From: Pseudomonas sp. BGr12
GTDB lineage: Bacteria; Pseudomonadota; Gammaproteobacteria; Pseudomonadales; Pseudomonadaceae
Direction of reading: 5' to 3'
Assembly (NCBI RefSeq): GCF_030272895.1
Contig: NZ_JALRNF010000037.1
Coordinates: 5,755-69,754, forward strand
DNA: 64,000 bases
Position 1 is the first letter of the stretch; every line of letters begins with the position of its first letter. The notes below the pieces were generated by a model, which did no database searches, was not told the origin of the DNA, and saw only the letters and a program-made list of their open reading frames with translations. This document shows, piece by piece, positions 8,236-17,222 of the stretch. Made by a program: the position numbers and the translations under genes.

Positions 8236-11200
8236 TCAAGTCTCTTCCTCGCCGTCCAGCAGTTGCTCTTCCAGGGCCTGGCGGTAGCTGCCCGGTTGTT
8301 CCCAGAGGCCGCGCTGCTGGGCTTCGAGCAGGCGCTCGGTGATATCGCGCAGGGCTTCGGGGTTGTGCTGGCGGATAAAGTCGCGGGTCGGGCCGTCGAG
8401 CACATAGGCATCGGCCAGCGACCGGTAATGGTGATCGTCGATCAGGTGCGTGGTGGCATCGAAGGCGAACAGGTTATCGACGGTGGCCGCCAGTTCGAAG
8501 GCACCTTTATAGCCGTGGCGCTTGACCCCGTCGATCCACTTGGGATTGAGCGCGCGGGCGCGGATCACCCGGTTGAGCTCTTCTTTCAAGGTGCGGATAC
8601 GCGGTCGGTCCGGCTGGCTGTGGTCGCCGTGGTAGCTGGCCACGGCCTGGCCACCCAGGCTTTCCACCGCGGCCAGCATGCCGCCCTGGAACTGGTAGTA
8701 GTCGTTGGAATCGAGCAGGTCGTGCTCATGGTTGTCCTGGTTCTGGATCACCGCCTGCACCCGGGCCAGGCGCCGGGCGAAGTCGGCGCGTGCCGGGGTA
8801 CCCTGGTCGGCCGTACCGTAGGCGTACCCGCCGTGGTTGAGGTAGACCTCGGCCAGGTCCTGGCGGTTGTGCCACAGGCGCCCGTCGATGGCGTTCTGCA
8901 CACCGGCGCCATAGGCACCCGGCTTGGCGCCAAAAATCCGCCAGCCGGCCTGGCGTGCCGCCTGCTCGCCGCTCAGCCCCTGCTGCTCAAGCTCCGCCCG
9001 CTCGCTGCGCACCCGTGCCGCCAACGGGTTGAGGTCGTCGGGCTCGTCCAGCGCCGCCACCGCTTGCACGGCGGCGTCGAACAATTTGATCAGGTTGCCG
9101 AAGGCGTCGCGGAAGAACCCCGAGACCCTCAAGGTCACATCCACCCGTGGCCGGTCGAGCAGGCTCAGGGGCAGGATCTCGAAGTCATCGACCCGCTGGC
9201 TGCCGCTGGCCCACACCGGGCGCACGCCGAGCAAGGCCATGGCCTGGGCGATGTCGTCGCCGCCGGTGCGCATGGTCGCCGTGCCCCATACCGACAGGCC
9301 CAGCTGGCGCAGGTGATCGCCATGCTCCTGCAGGTGACGTTCGAGAATCAGGTTGGCCGAGGCGAAACCGATGCGCCAGGCGGTGGTGGTCGGCAGGTTG
9401 CGCACATCGACGGTATAGAAGTTGCGACCGGTCGGCAGCACGTCGAGACGACCGCGGCTCGGTGCACCGCTGGGACCCGCCGGCACGAAGCGGCCCTGCA
9501 AGGCGGCCAGCAATCCCTGCAGTTCGGCGGGACCGCAGGCGTCCAGCTGTGGCGCAACGGTGTCGACCAGGGCCTGCAACACGGCGCGCACCTCGGCCCA
9601 GGGCTCGTCCTGTGGAACCTGCGTCACACCGGCGAGGCTCTGTTCGATCAGCATCAACGCCAAGGCTTCGAGACGCTCGCGAGTGTCACCCGCGGTGCGC
9701 CACAGGTCGTTGCCAAGCCCCTGCAATTGCACCGGACGCGGCCCTTCCCAGGGCTGACCGAGGTCGCAATCGAGCGGATCGAAGCCCAGCGCCAAGGCCC
9801 TGGCCAGCGCCCGCAGCAGGCTGGCATTGGCACCGCGGCCATCGCCACGGGCGACCCGCAGCAAGGCCAGCAAGGTATCGCTGCGCAGGCGGCCGACCGG
9901 CGATTCGCCGAACACATGCAGGCCGTCACGGATCTGCGATTCCTTGAGGTCGCACAGGTAGGTGTCCAGGCGCGGCAGCCACACGGCGGCATCGTCCAGC
10001 TCGCCTTCGAGTTGCAGCTCACGGTCGATATGGTTGTTGCGCACCAGTTCAAGGATGTCACGTTGCAGCTCGGCGGCCCGGCGCGGGTCGAGCAACTGCG
10101 CCTCGTAGTACTCGTCGGCCAGCGCCTCCAGGTGACGCAGCGGGCCGTAGGTCTCGGCACGGGTCAACGGCGGCATCAGGTGATCGATGATCACCGCCTG
10201 GGTGCGGCGCTTGGCCTGGGCGCCCTCGCCCGGGTCGTTGACGATAAAGGGGTAGATGTTCGGCAGCGGCCCGAGCAAGGCATCGGGCCAGCAACGGTCG
10301 GACAGGCCGACACCCTTGCCCGGCAGCCACTCAAGGTTGCCGTGCTTGCCGACATGGATCAGCGCATCGGCGGCAAAGCCGTGGCGCAACCAGAAATAGA
10401 ACGCCAGGTAACCGTGCGGCGGCACCAGGTCGGGGTCGTGGTACACCGCGCTCTGGTCCAGCTGGTAGCCCCGCGCCGGCTGGATACCGACGAAGGTCAG
10501 GCCGAAGCGCAGGCCGGCGACCATCATCCGGCCATTGCGGAACATCGGGTCCTGCTGCGGCTCGCCCCAGCGCTCGCGCACGGCGTCCTGGTTGGCCTGG
10601 GGCAAGGCGGCGAAAGCGGCCAGGTAGTCGTCCAGGGCCATGCTTTGCAGGCAGGGTCGCTGGTCGAGGCTGTCCAGGTCGTTGCTGACCCCGCCCAGCA
10701 GCGCCTGGATCAGCGCCGTGCCGCTGTCGGGCAGCTCGGCCAGCGGGTAGCCCTGGGCCTTGAGGGCGCGCAGGATGTTCAGCGCCGCTGCCGGGGTGTC
10801 CAGCCCCACGCCGTTGCCGATGCGCCCGTCGCGGGTCGGGTAGTTGGCCAGCACCAGGGCCACGCGCTTGTCACGGTTGGGCAACTGCGCCAATGCACAC
10901 CAGCGCCGGGCCAGTTCGGCGACAAAGTCCATGCGTTCGGCATGGGGCCGGTAGCAGACCACGTCCGACTGGCTGCGTTCGCTGCGCCAGGCCAGGTCCT
11001 TGAAGCTGATCGGCCGGGTGATGATGCGCCCGTCCAGCTCCGGCAAAACGATATGCATCGCCAGGTCGCGAGCGCCCAGGCCCTGCTCGCTGGCCTGCCA
11101 GCCCGGCTCGTTATCCTGGGCGCAGATCGCCTGCAGCACCGGAATATCCCGGCGAAACGGTCGCAGGTGCGGCTGCTCCGGGCTGGACTGGGCAAAGCCC

Positions 11201-11997
11201 GTGGTGTTGATGATCAGCGCAGCGTCGACCTCGTCCAGCCAGGCTTCGACCTGGGCCAGGCAGCCGGCCTCCTTGAGGCTGGCCACGGCAATCGGCAAGG
11301 GGTTGAGCCCGGCCCGTTGCAAGCGTTGGCAAAACGTATCGATAAAAGCGGTGTTGGCCGCCTGCAGGTGCGAGCGGTAGAACAGGATGGGTACCACCGG
11401 CTGTTCGACCTGCCACTGGCCGAACCAGTCCTGCAATTCGGCAGCGGCCCTTTCAGGGTGGTACACCGCCGTACGCGGTAGTTGCTGCGGTTCAGCCCAA
11501 GGGTAGTCGCGCCCGAGCCAGAGGCTGGCCAGGCAGTTGAACAGGTTCAGGGCGTTGGCCTTGCCGCCCTGGCGCAAAAAGTGCCAGAGCCGTTCGGCCT
11601 GTTCGGCCGGCACGTTGCCTAGGCCGGTCAGTTCCGGGTCCGGGTGATCGTCACCAGGTACCAGGATCAATTTGACGCCACGGTTCGCCAGCTCCAGTAG
11701 CTGCTCGACACCGTAGCGCCAGTAGCCGACCCCGCCATGCAACGACACCAGGATGACCTTGGCATGGCGCAGCACCTCGTCGATATAGAGGTCGACCGAG
11801 GCGTGGTTCTGCACCTGCATGGGGTTGGCCAGGCGCAGGCTGGGATAATCCTCGGGCAACTGCCGGGCAGTTTCGGCCAGCAGTGCCAGGTGCGAGTCAC
11901 CGCTGCAGAGGATTACCAGCTCGGCCGGGGTCTGGCCGAGGTCGGCAATGCTGTCGTCCGGTACGAAACCACCGGGCTGGGTCCGCAGCAGGTGCAT
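8236..11997 (-). CDS. cobN: Cobaltochelatase large subunit CobN
   Basis: The 1253-residue product is the usual CobN length. It begins MHLLRTQPGGFVPDDS and contains CobN/BchH-family blocks such as GKHGNLEWLPGKGVGLSD and MRTGGDDIAQAMALLGVRPVW. CobN binds the tetrapyrrole and inserts Co2+ into hydrogenobyrinate a,c-diamide with ATPase subunits. Here those subunits are the ChlI/ChlD pair encoded directly downstream rather than CobS/CobT. The start lies three bases after the cobW stop, so cobW-cobN-chlI/D is one tight operon. It is led by the B12 riboswitch at 13177-13349. Confidence 0.95.
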   Translation of the reverse strand: MHLLRTQPGGFVPDDSIADLGQTPAELVILCSGDSHLALLAETARQLPEDYPSLRLANPMQVQNHASVDLYIDEVLRHAKVILVSLHGGVGYWRYGVEQLLELANRGVKLILVPGDDHPDPELTGLGNVPAEQAERLWHFLRQGGKANALNLFNCLASLWLGRDYPWAEPQQLPRTAVYHPERAAAELQDWFGQWQVEQPVVPILFYRSHLQAANTAFIDTFCQRLQRAGLNPLPIAVASLKEAGCLAQVEAWLDEVDAALIINTTGFAQSSPEQPHLRPFRRDIPVLQAICAQDNEPGWQASEQGLGARDLAMHIVLPELDGRIITRPISFKDLAWRSERSQSDVVCYRPHAERMDFVAELARRWCALAQLPNRDKRVALVLANYPTRDGRIGNGVGLDTPAAALNILRALKAQGYPLAELPDSGTALIQALLGGVSNDLDSLDQRPCLQSMALDDYLAAFAALPQANQDAVRERWGEPQQDPMFRNGRMMVAGLRFGLTFVGIQPARGYQLDQSAVYHDPDLVPPHGYLAFYFWLRHGFAADALIHVGKHGNLEWLPGKGVGLSDRCWPDALLGPLPNIYPFIVNDPGEGAQAKRRTQAVIIDHLMPPLTRAETYGPLRHLEALADEYYEAQLLDPRRAAELQRDILELVRNNHIDRELQLEGELDDAAVWLPRLDTYLCDLKESQIRDGLHVFGESPVGRLRSDTLLALLRVARGDGRGANASLLRALARALALGFDPLDCDLGQPWEGPRPVQLQGLGNDLWRTAGDTRERLEALALMLIEQSLAGVTQVPQDEPWAEVRAVLQALVDTVAPQLDACGPAELQGLLAALQGRFVPAGPSGAPSRGRLDVLPTGRNFYTVDVRNLPTTTAWRIGFASANLILERHLQEHGDHLRQLGLSVWGTATMRTGGDDIAQAMALLGVRPVWASGSQRVDDFEILPLSLLDRPRVDVTLRVSGFFRDAFGNLIKLFDAAVQAVAALDEPDDLNPLAARVRSERAELEQQGLSGEQAARQAGWRIFGAKPGAYGAGVQNAIDGRLWHNRQDLAEVYLNHGGYAYGTADQGTPARADFARRLARVQAVIQNQDNHEHDLLDSNDYYQFQGGMLAAVESLGGQAVASYHGDHSQPDRPRIRTLKEELNRVIRARALNPKWIDGVKRHGYKGAFELAATVDNLFAFDATTHLIDDHHYRSLADAYVLDGPTRDFIRQHNPEALRDITERLLEAQQRGLWEQPGSYRQALEEQLLDGEEET

Positions 11998-12000
11998 GGA

Positions 12001-13068
12001 TCAGGCGCCCAGGGCGGCGCGCAGGCTCGCCTCCAGGTGCGCGGCATCCAGTTCCTGGCCGATCAGCACCAGGCGTGTGGTGCGCGGTTCTTCACTGCGC
12101 CAGGCGCGGTCGAAATGCTTGTCGAAACGGGTGCCCACGCCCTGGATCAGCAGGCGCATCGGCTTGCCGGGCACGGCGGCAAAGCCCTTGACCCGCAGGA
12201 TGCCGTGCTGCACCACCAGTTGGGTCAGGGCATCGAGCAGCAGGCTTTCGTCGGCTTCAGGCAATTCGATGGAGATCGAGTCGAAGGCGTCGTGGTCATG
12301 ATCGTCATGATCGTCGCCGTCATGATGGGAATCGTGGTGGGTACGGCGGCCATCGATGTGCACTTCGGACTCGGCGCCCAGGCCCAGCAGCACATCCAGT
12401 GGCAGGCGGCCGTTGCTCGCTTCGATCACCTTGACCGCTGGCGGCAGCTCTTCCTGTACCTCGGCGCGGACCTTGGCCAGGTCGGCGGCGGCGATCAGGT
12501 CGGCCTTGTTCAGCACCACCAGGTCGGCGCTGGCCAACTGGTCGGCGAACAGCTCGTGCAGTGGCGACTCGTGGTCCAGGTTCGGATCGAGCTTGCGCTG
12601 GGCATCGACCTGGTCCGGGTAGGCGGCGAAGGTGCCAGCGGCCACGGCCGGGCTGTCGACCACGGTGATCACCGCATCGACGGTGCAGGCATTGCGGATT
12701 TCCGGCCACTGGAAGGCCTGGACCAAAGGCTTTGGCAGGGCCAGGCCACTGGTTTCGATGAGGATGTGGTCCAGGTCGCCGCGACGGGCCACCAGCTCGC
12801 GCATCACCGGGAAGAACTCTTCCTGCACGGTGCAGCACAGGCAACCGTTGGCCAGTTCATAGACGCGGCCGCTGGCCTCTTCCTCGGTGCAGCCGATGCT
12901 GCACTGCTTGAGGATCTCGCCATCGATGCCCAGCTCGCCGAACTCGTTGACGATCACCGCGATGCGCCGCCCCTGGGCGTTGTCGAGCATGTGCCGCAGC
13001 AGCGTGGTCTTGCCCGAGCCGAGAAAGCCGGTAACGATGGTGACAGGGAGTTTGGCCAGTGTTTTCAT
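12001..13068 (-). CDS. cobW: CobW-family GTP-dependent metallochaperone
   Basis: The 355-residue product has a G3E GTPase N-domain with GFLGSGKT (14-21), the metal-binding CLCC motif (76-79) and the guanine motif NKAD. A His/Asp-rich loop (HHDSHHDGDDHDDHDHD, about 242-258) probably binds metal. The C-terminal CobW_C domain follows. It is predicted to deliver Co2+ to the CobN chelatase. It is first in the cobW-cobN-chlI/D operon, with AAGGG eight bases before ATG 13068. A B12 riboswitch lies 110 bases upstream. Zinc-chaperone relatives exist, but operon position favours cobalt. Confidence 0.93.
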   Translation of the reverse strand: MKTLAKLPVTIVTGFLGSGKTTLLRHMLDNAQGRRIAVIVNEFGELGIDGEILKQCSIGCTEEEASGRVYELANGCLCCTVQEEFFPVMRELVARRGDLDHILIETSGLALPKPLVQAFQWPEIRNACTVDAVITVVDSPAVAAGTFAAYPDQVDAQRKLDPNLDHESPLHELFADQLASADLVVLNKADLIAAADLAKVRAEVQEELPPAVKVIEASNGRLPLDVLLGLGAESEVHIDGRRTHHDSHHDGDDHDDHDHDAFDSISIELPEADESLLLDALTQLVVQHGILRVKGFAAVPGKPMRLLIQGVGTRFDKHFDRAWRSEEPRTTRLVLIGQELDAAHLEASLRAALGA

Positions 13069-13176
13069 GTCGATGCCCTTGGCAGGATGGCGGGCATGCG
13101 CGACGAGAGCCGCAGGTACCTTGACCTGGGCGCGTTCGCCACCGGATCACCCCGCCCGGTTTAATGTCGGAAACTG

Positions 13177-13349
13177 TTCGAGGCAGGTCTCCTGGCTTGC
13201 ACTGCACCGGCCGACGAGCCAGTCGAACGACGCCTTCCCGCAGTGATGCAGTGGCTGTGTCGAACGCTTCAATGCTTACAGTTGCGGGGGCAGCCGCGGC
13301 TTGTACCGCGTTCCCGTCTTAGCTTCGGTCGCTGCCGAAGAACCTCGAA
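13177..13349 (-). promoter_or_regulatory. Cobalamin (B12) riboswitch controlling cobW-cobN-chlI/D
   Basis: Read on the minus strand, the conserved parts appear in order. These are GGGAACGCGG, then the core GCTGCCCCCGCAACTGTAAGC, then GCCACTG (B12 box), then GGGAAGG and AAGCCAGGAGACC. The ends TTCGAGG and CCTCGAA form the P1 closing stem. It lies 110 bases upstream of cobW. High adenosylcobalamin should lower expression. Confidence 0.92.
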
Positions 13350-13436
13350 GCGGCTAGGCTACGCAGTGCCCGGTGAGTGGTCAACTGCTGTCACGATTGA
13401 CGCCCGGCCGCCCCCGTGATTTGCTATGCCATTCGT

Positions 13437-13633
13437 TTGGGTGCCCTTGACTGGGTGAAACGGGAAACCGGTGCGTCAGCGCATGTGATCGACATGCCCG
13501 ACAAGTCCGGTGCTGCCCCCGCAACGGTAAGCGAGAAAAGCGTCAGAACCACTGTGCCTGTAGTCCGGCATGGGAAGGTGACGCCAGTGGCAAGGCTATC
13601 AGCCTGCCCTCGCCAGCCCGGAGACCGGCCCAA
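13437..13633 (+). promoter_or_regulatory. Cobalamin (B12) riboswitch controlling cbtB-cbtA-cobE-cobM
   Basis: Conserved elements on the plus strand are GGGAAACCGGTG, AGTCCGGTGCTGCCCCCGC, AACGGTAAGC, TGGGAAGGTG, the box CGCCAGTGG and CAGCCCGGAGACCGGCC. TTGGG and CCCAA close the P1 stem. It ends about 110 bases before cbtB. It is back to back with a second B12 riboswitch on the minus strand. Confidence 0.92.
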
Positions 13634-13745
13634 TACCGATTCTGACAAACCCGCGGTGGGCGGGCGCTGTTGAACCCTTGGACGGTCCTCGTGCAGGGGC
13701 TCGTTGCGCTTGCCTGTTGCCCGACAACACCCAGAGGAAAGCGCC

Positions 13746-13931
13746 ATGCGTACCAGCACCGCCAGTCATTCCGCCGTTACCCCGTCCAGCCTCAGCCAGC
13801 GCCTGCTGGTCGCCGTCGGCGCCTCGCTGCTGGGCCTGTGCCTGGTGTACTTCGCCGGCTTTTCGCATATCGAAGCGGTGCACAATGCCGCCCACGACAC
13901 CCGCCACAGCGCTGCCTTCCCTTGCCACTGA
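13746..13931 (+). CDS. cbtB: CbtB family cobalt transporter subunit
   Basis: The 61-residue product has one membrane helix (about 17-38) and a C-terminal His motif, HNAAHDTRHSAAFPCH. That single helix with a histidine-rich tail is the CbtB signature. The start is ATG 13746, preceded by GAGGAAAG; upstream in-frame codons are in the riboswitch leader. CbtB works with CbtA, encoded 10 bases downstream, in a predicted B12-regulated cobalt uptake system. It follows the B12 riboswitch at 13437-13633. Confidence 0.92.
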   Translation: MRTSTASHSAVTPSSLSQRLLVAVGASLLGLCLVYFAGFSHIEAVHNAAHDTRHSAAFPCH

Positions 13932-13941
13932 GTAGCTGTCG

Positions 13942-14634
13942 ATGATCAAGCGTATCGCTCGCACCGCAGGTTTTGCCGGCCTGCTGGCCGCCCTGCTGCT
14001 GACCCTGCTGCAAAGCTTCTGGGTCGCGCCGCTGATTCTTGAGGCGGAAACCTATGAAAGCGCGGCACCGGCGGTCGAAGCCCACGCGCACGCGCCCGGG
14101 GTGGCGGCCGACCATCACCACGACAGCGAAGCCTGGGCACCGGAAGATGGCTGGCAGCGCGTACTGTCGACCACCGGTGGCAACCTGGTGGTGGCCGTCG
14201 GTTTTGCCCTGATCCTGGCCGCGCTCTACACCCTGCGCGCGCCGAAGACCGTGCTCAGCGGTGCGCTCTGGGGCCTGGGCGGCTTTGCCGTGTTCTGCCT
14301 GGCGCCAACCCTGGGCCTGCCGCCCGAGCTGCCGGGCACCGCTGCCGCCGACCTGGCCCAGCGTCAGACCTGGTGGGTGGGCACCGCTGCTGCCACCGCC
14401 GCGGGACTGGCACTGATCGCGTTTGCCCACAACTGGCTGTTCAAGATCGTGGGTGCGGTACTGCTGGTCATCCCTCACGTGATCGGCGCACCGCAGCCTG
14501 AAGTGCATGAGATGCTTGCCCCCCAAGCCCTGGAAACCGAGTTCAAGGTCGCCTCGCTGCTGACCAACGCCGCGTTCTGGCTGGCCCTGGGCCTGCTCAG
14601 CGCCTGGCTCTACCGTCGTTCGAGCCAGGCCTGA
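13942..14634 (+). CDS. cbtA: CbtA family cobalt transporter subunit
   Basis: The 230-residue membrane protein has about five to six hydrophobic helices, near residues 8-32, 78-98, 102-122, 142-162, 168-186 and 206-226. A periplasmic His-rich loop (AHAHAPGVAADHHHD, about 47-61) is likely the metal-binding part. Length and layout fit CbtA, the permease-like partner of CbtB. It lies between cbtB and cobE under the B12 riboswitch, so cobalt import is tied to B12 need. Transport activity for the family is predicted mainly from regulation and context. Confidence 0.92.
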   Translation: MIKRIARTAGFAGLLAALLLTLLQSFWVAPLILEAETYESAAPAVEAHAHAPGVAADHHHDSEAWAPEDGWQRVLSTTGGNLVVAVGFALILAALYTLRAPKTVLSGALWGLGGFAVFCLAPTLGLPPELPGTAAADLAQRQTWWVGTAAATAAGLALIAFAHNWLFKIVGAVLLVIPHVIGAPQPEVHEMLAPQALETEFKVASLLTNAAFWLALGLLSAWLYRRSSQA

Positions 14635-14639
14635 TCGCC

Positions 14640-15041
14640 ATGCCGCTGTACGTCGGCCTGGGGTGCCGACGGGGTTGCCCGGCCGAAACGCTGGGCGACC
14701 TGCTGGAGCAGACCCTCAAGGCCCACGGCTTGCACCTGGACGCCGTCGCGGGCCTGGCCAGCATCGACCTCAAGCAGGATGAGCCCGGGCTGCAGCAACT
14801 GGCCCGGCGCCTCAAGCTGCCTTTATTATTCTTCAGCGCCGCGCAACTGGCGCCCTTCGAGCCTCGCCTGAGCCATCGCTCGCAGGTGGCCTACCAGCAC
14901 AGCGGTTGCTACGGCGTTGCCGAAAGCGCGGCGCTGGCCCTGGCCGAGCACCTGGCGGGCAAGGCACAGCTGCGCGTGACCCGCACCCTGCTGGCCGACG
15001 CCAGCCTGGCCATCGCCACAACCCCAGGCGTTGGCGGATAA
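14640..15041 (+). CDS. cobE: Cobalamin biosynthesis protein CobE (CbiG C-terminal-like)
   Basis: The 133-residue product opens with the family block YVGLGCRRGCPAE and contains LASIDLKQDEPGL and a conserved SGCYGVAESAAL segment. This is the CobE/CbiG C-terminal domain. CobE is needed for aerobic cobalamin synthesis; its exact step is not settled. The gene starts five bases after cbtA and is followed by cobM, the normal Pseudomonas order. Confidence 0.9.
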   Translation: MPLYVGLGCRRGCPAETLGDLLEQTLKAHGLHLDAVAGLASIDLKQDEPGLQQLARRLKLPLLFFSAAQLAPFEPRLSHRSQVAYQHSGCYGVAESAALALAEHLAGKAQLRVTRTLLADASLAIATTPGVGG

Positions 15042-15068
15042 TCCGCACTTTCTTCCCAAGGACCTCCC

Positions 15069-15815
15069 ATGACCGTCTATTTCATCGGTGCCGGCCCCGG
15101 CGATCCCGAGCTGATCACCGTCAAGGGCCAGCGCCTGATCCATCGCTGCCCGGTGATCATCTATGCCGGCTCCCTGGTGCCGGCCGCCGTGCTCGAAGGG
15201 CACAGCGCGCAGACGGTCATCAACAGCGCCGAACTGCACCTGGCGCAGATCATCGAGGCGATCAAGGACGCCCACGACCAGGGCCTGGACGTGGCCCGGG
15301 TGCACAGCGGCGACCCGAGCCTGTACGGCGCCATCGGCGAACAGATCCGCTACCTGCGCGAGCTGGGCATTCCCTACCAGATCGTCCCCGGCGTCACCGC
15401 GGTGGCGGCCAGCGCCGCCCTGCTCGGCTGCGAGCTGACCCTGCCGGACATCGCCCAGACCGTGATCCTCACCCGCTATGGCGACAAGTCACCGATGCCC
15501 GCCGGCGAGCAACTGGCGGACCTGGCCCGCCATGGCTGCACCCTGGCGATTCACCTGGGGGTCAAGCACCTGCACAAGATCGTCGAGCAGCTGCGCCCGC
15601 ACTATGGCGGCGACTGCCCGATCGCCGTGGTGCACCGCGCCACCTGGCCGGACCAGGACTGGGTGCTGGACACCCTGGACGGGATTGTCCAGCAGGTGGA
15701 GGCCAAGGGATTCCGGCGTACGGCGCTGATCCTGGTCGGGCGGGTGCTGGCCAGCGACAGCTTTTCCGAGTCGGCGCTGTACCGCGCCAGCCATGCCCAC
15801 CTCTATCGTCCCTGA
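15069..15815 (+). CDS. cobM: Precorrin-4 C11-methyltransferase
   Basis: The 248-residue product has tetrapyrrole methylase motifs: VYFIGAGPGDPELITVKG at the N-terminus, VARVHSGDPSLYGAI and IVPGVTAVAASAALLG in the SAM-binding core. These match CobM, which methylates C-11 of precorrin-4 using S-adenosylmethionine. The start has AAGGA nine bases upstream. It is the last cobalamin gene in the riboswitch-controlled rightward operon. Other cob methylase genes (cobI, cobJ, cobL) are not in the window. Confidence 0.95.
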   Translation: MTVYFIGAGPGDPELITVKGQRLIHRCPVIIYAGSLVPAAVLEGHSAQTVINSAELHLAQIIEAIKDAHDQGLDVARVHSGDPSLYGAIGEQIRYLRELGIPYQIVPGVTAVAASAALLGCELTLPDIAQTVILTRYGDKSPMPAGEQLADLARHGCTLAIHLGVKHLHKIVEQLRPHYGGDCPIAVVHRATWPDQDWVLDTLDGIVQQVEAKGFRRTALILVGRVLASDSFSESALYRASHAHLYRP

Positions 15816-15881
15816 GGGTATTGTCGCGGGGCCGGGCCGGTAGCACACTGGCGGTTCCGCCCACCTTCAGAGGACCTGATC

Positions 15882-16127
15882 ATGCTCGAACTGCGCCCCA
15901 ACTGTGAATGCTGTGGCCGCGACCTGCCCGGTGACAGCCAGGAGGCTTTGATCTGCTCGTTCGAATGCACCTTCTGTGTTGATTGCAATGAGCGCCAGCT
16001 CAAGGGCCAGTGCCCCAACTGTGGTGGCGAGCTGGTCAAGCGCCCGGCGCGGGCGGCGGCCAAGCTGGTGAAGTATCCGGCCTCGACCCAGCGGATCGTC
16101 AAGGAACAGGGTTGCCCGACGCACTGA
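15882..16127 (+). CDS. DUF1272 domain protein, small zinc-finger-like
   Basis: The 81-residue product begins LRPNCECCGRDLP and has paired Cys motifs (CECC, CSFECTFCVDC and CPNC). These probably form a zinc-binding fold. The pattern is that of DUF1272, whose function is unknown. AGAGGA precedes ATG 15882. It follows cobM by 66 bases and may be co-transcribed with it. Confidence 0.85.
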   Translation: MLELRPNCECCGRDLPGDSQEALICSFECTFCVDCNERQLKGQCPNCGGELVKRPARAAAKLVKYPASTQRIVKEQGCPTH

Positions 16128-16156
16128 GTAACGGGGACTGGCAAGGCGTTGCCTTG

Positions 16157-16340
16157 CATCGCAGGCTTCGCCAGCTCCCACAGTCCCCACACTTCCCACA
16201 CTCCCCACACTCCCAACAGCCCCCCACACTCCCAACAGCCCCCACACACTCCCCACACTCCCAACAGCCCCCACACTCCCCACAGTTCCCACAACAGCCT
16301 GGAGAACAGGGCTGTTGTGGGAGCTGGCGATAGCCTGCGA
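16157..16340. repeat. Expanded REPIN, family A
   Basis: Inverted arms GCAGGCTTCGCCAGCTCCCA (16161-16180) and GTGGGAGCTGGCGATAGCCTGC (16317-16338) enclose an unusually long spacer made of a tandem minisatellite. The same arm family occurs at 41486-41588 with an ordinary short spacer. The element separates convergent DUF1272 and csgG genes. Confidence 0.8.
16185..16299. repeat. C-rich/G-rich 9-11 bp minisatellite inside a REPIN
   Basis: About 13 imperfect units alternate between CCCACACTC and CCAACAGCC types. The plus strand is almost free of G. The minus strand therefore carries a long series of G3-G6 runs separated by 5-7 bases, such as GGGGAGTGTGGG, a good candidate for G-quadruplexes. It begins about 50 bases after the csgG stop on that operon's sense strand. 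Confidence 0.8.
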
Positions 16341-16352
16341 CGGGCATAAAGA

Positions 16353-17195
16353 TCACGGCACCTGATACTGGCTCAGGTACTTGTCCAGCACCGCCTTGTC
16401 GCCACTGCCATCGCCGGCCACCTGCCACAGGCGCCGCTCGATGCCCTGGGCCAGCAGGTGCCCCACCGCCGACTCGATGGCCGACAGCACGCACAGTTGC
16501 GCCGGTTCGTTGGTGGTGTAGCCCACCTCGGCTTCCAGCAGTTTCTTGAACTCGATGAACTTGAACACCCCGGCGCTGCGGCCGACCGAGTAGATGGTCT
16601 TGCTGGTCATGACGTTGGCCAGCACCTGGCCGCTGCGCACGTCCACCGCCCGCAGGTTGACGGTCACCTGGTCGACCCGGTACTCGCGGGAGATGTCGAT
16701 ACCCAGGTAGCGCGCGCCCTCCCCGCCGCTGCGCACGTTGGTGTCGTAGGCGATGATGCCGCCTTCGAGCATCAGGTTGGCCGCCTGCAACGGTGGCAGT
16801 TCGCCCTGGATGTTCACCGGGGTATCGGGCTTTTTCTGCGAGGCGCGGATGATCTTGCGCTCGGTCAGCAGGTTCTGCAGCCCTTCGCGCTCCAGCACCA
16901 TGAACCAGCCACTGGCCTGCAGGGCATCCATCAGCATGCTCGCCGCCCCCTGGGTCACGCTGGTGGAGAAGGAACTGGCCGGGGTCGGTTTGTATTGCCC
17001 GGTCTGGTCGCGAAAGCCGTAGACCACGGCCATCAGCCGGCCTTTTGGCCGCGGCATGTTGATCAGGTCATAGTAGGTCGAGGCCCGAGGTGTCAGGGTC
17101 GGAATATCCGCGTCCTGTTCGGCTGGCATTGGTTCACGCAGGCTGCAACCTTGCAGCGCGGCCAACATCAATACTGTGGTCAGAAGTCGTTTCAT
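16353..17195 (-). CDS. csgG: CsgG-family outer-membrane secretion lipoprotein
   Basis: The 280-residue product has a lipoprotein signal with lipobox LQGC (Cys about 16). The CsgG family blocks include RLMAVVYGFRDQTGQYKP, GASMLMDALQASGWFMVLEREGLQNLL and YRVDQVTVNLRAVDVRSGQVL. Length matches E. coli CsgG (277). CsgG forms a nonameric pore that exports curli subunits. Here it is last in a csgE-csgF-csgG set that follows type II-like secretion genes. No CsgA or CsgB subunit gene is nearby. The client is unknown; the adjacent manganese-oxidase island is a candidate. Confidence 0.9.
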   Translation of the reverse strand: MKRLLTTVLMLAALQGCSLREPMPAEQDADIPTLTPRASTYYDLINMPRPKGRLMAVVYGFRDQTGQYKPTPASSFSTSVTQGAASMLMDALQASGWFMVLEREGLQNLLTERKIIRASQKKPDTPVNIQGELPPLQAANLMLEGGIIAYDTNVRSGGEGARYLGIDISREYRVDQVTVNLRAVDVRSGQVLANVMTSKTIYSVGRSAGVFKFIEFKKLLEAEVGYTTNEPAQLCVLSAIESAVGHLLAQGIERRLWQVAGDGSGDKAVLDKYLSQYQVP

Positions 17196-17222
17196 GGCTG
17201 TCGCTCCCCAATGCCCTACCCG

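Noticed and set aside
7912..11481. A 1189-codon open frame antisense to cobN
   Set aside because: It is a composition shadow; CobN on the other strand has full length and conserved motifs.
16185..16299. CRISPR array or spacer-repeat structure
   Set aside because: Units are only 9-11 bp, adjacent and without unique spacers; it is a minisatellite.
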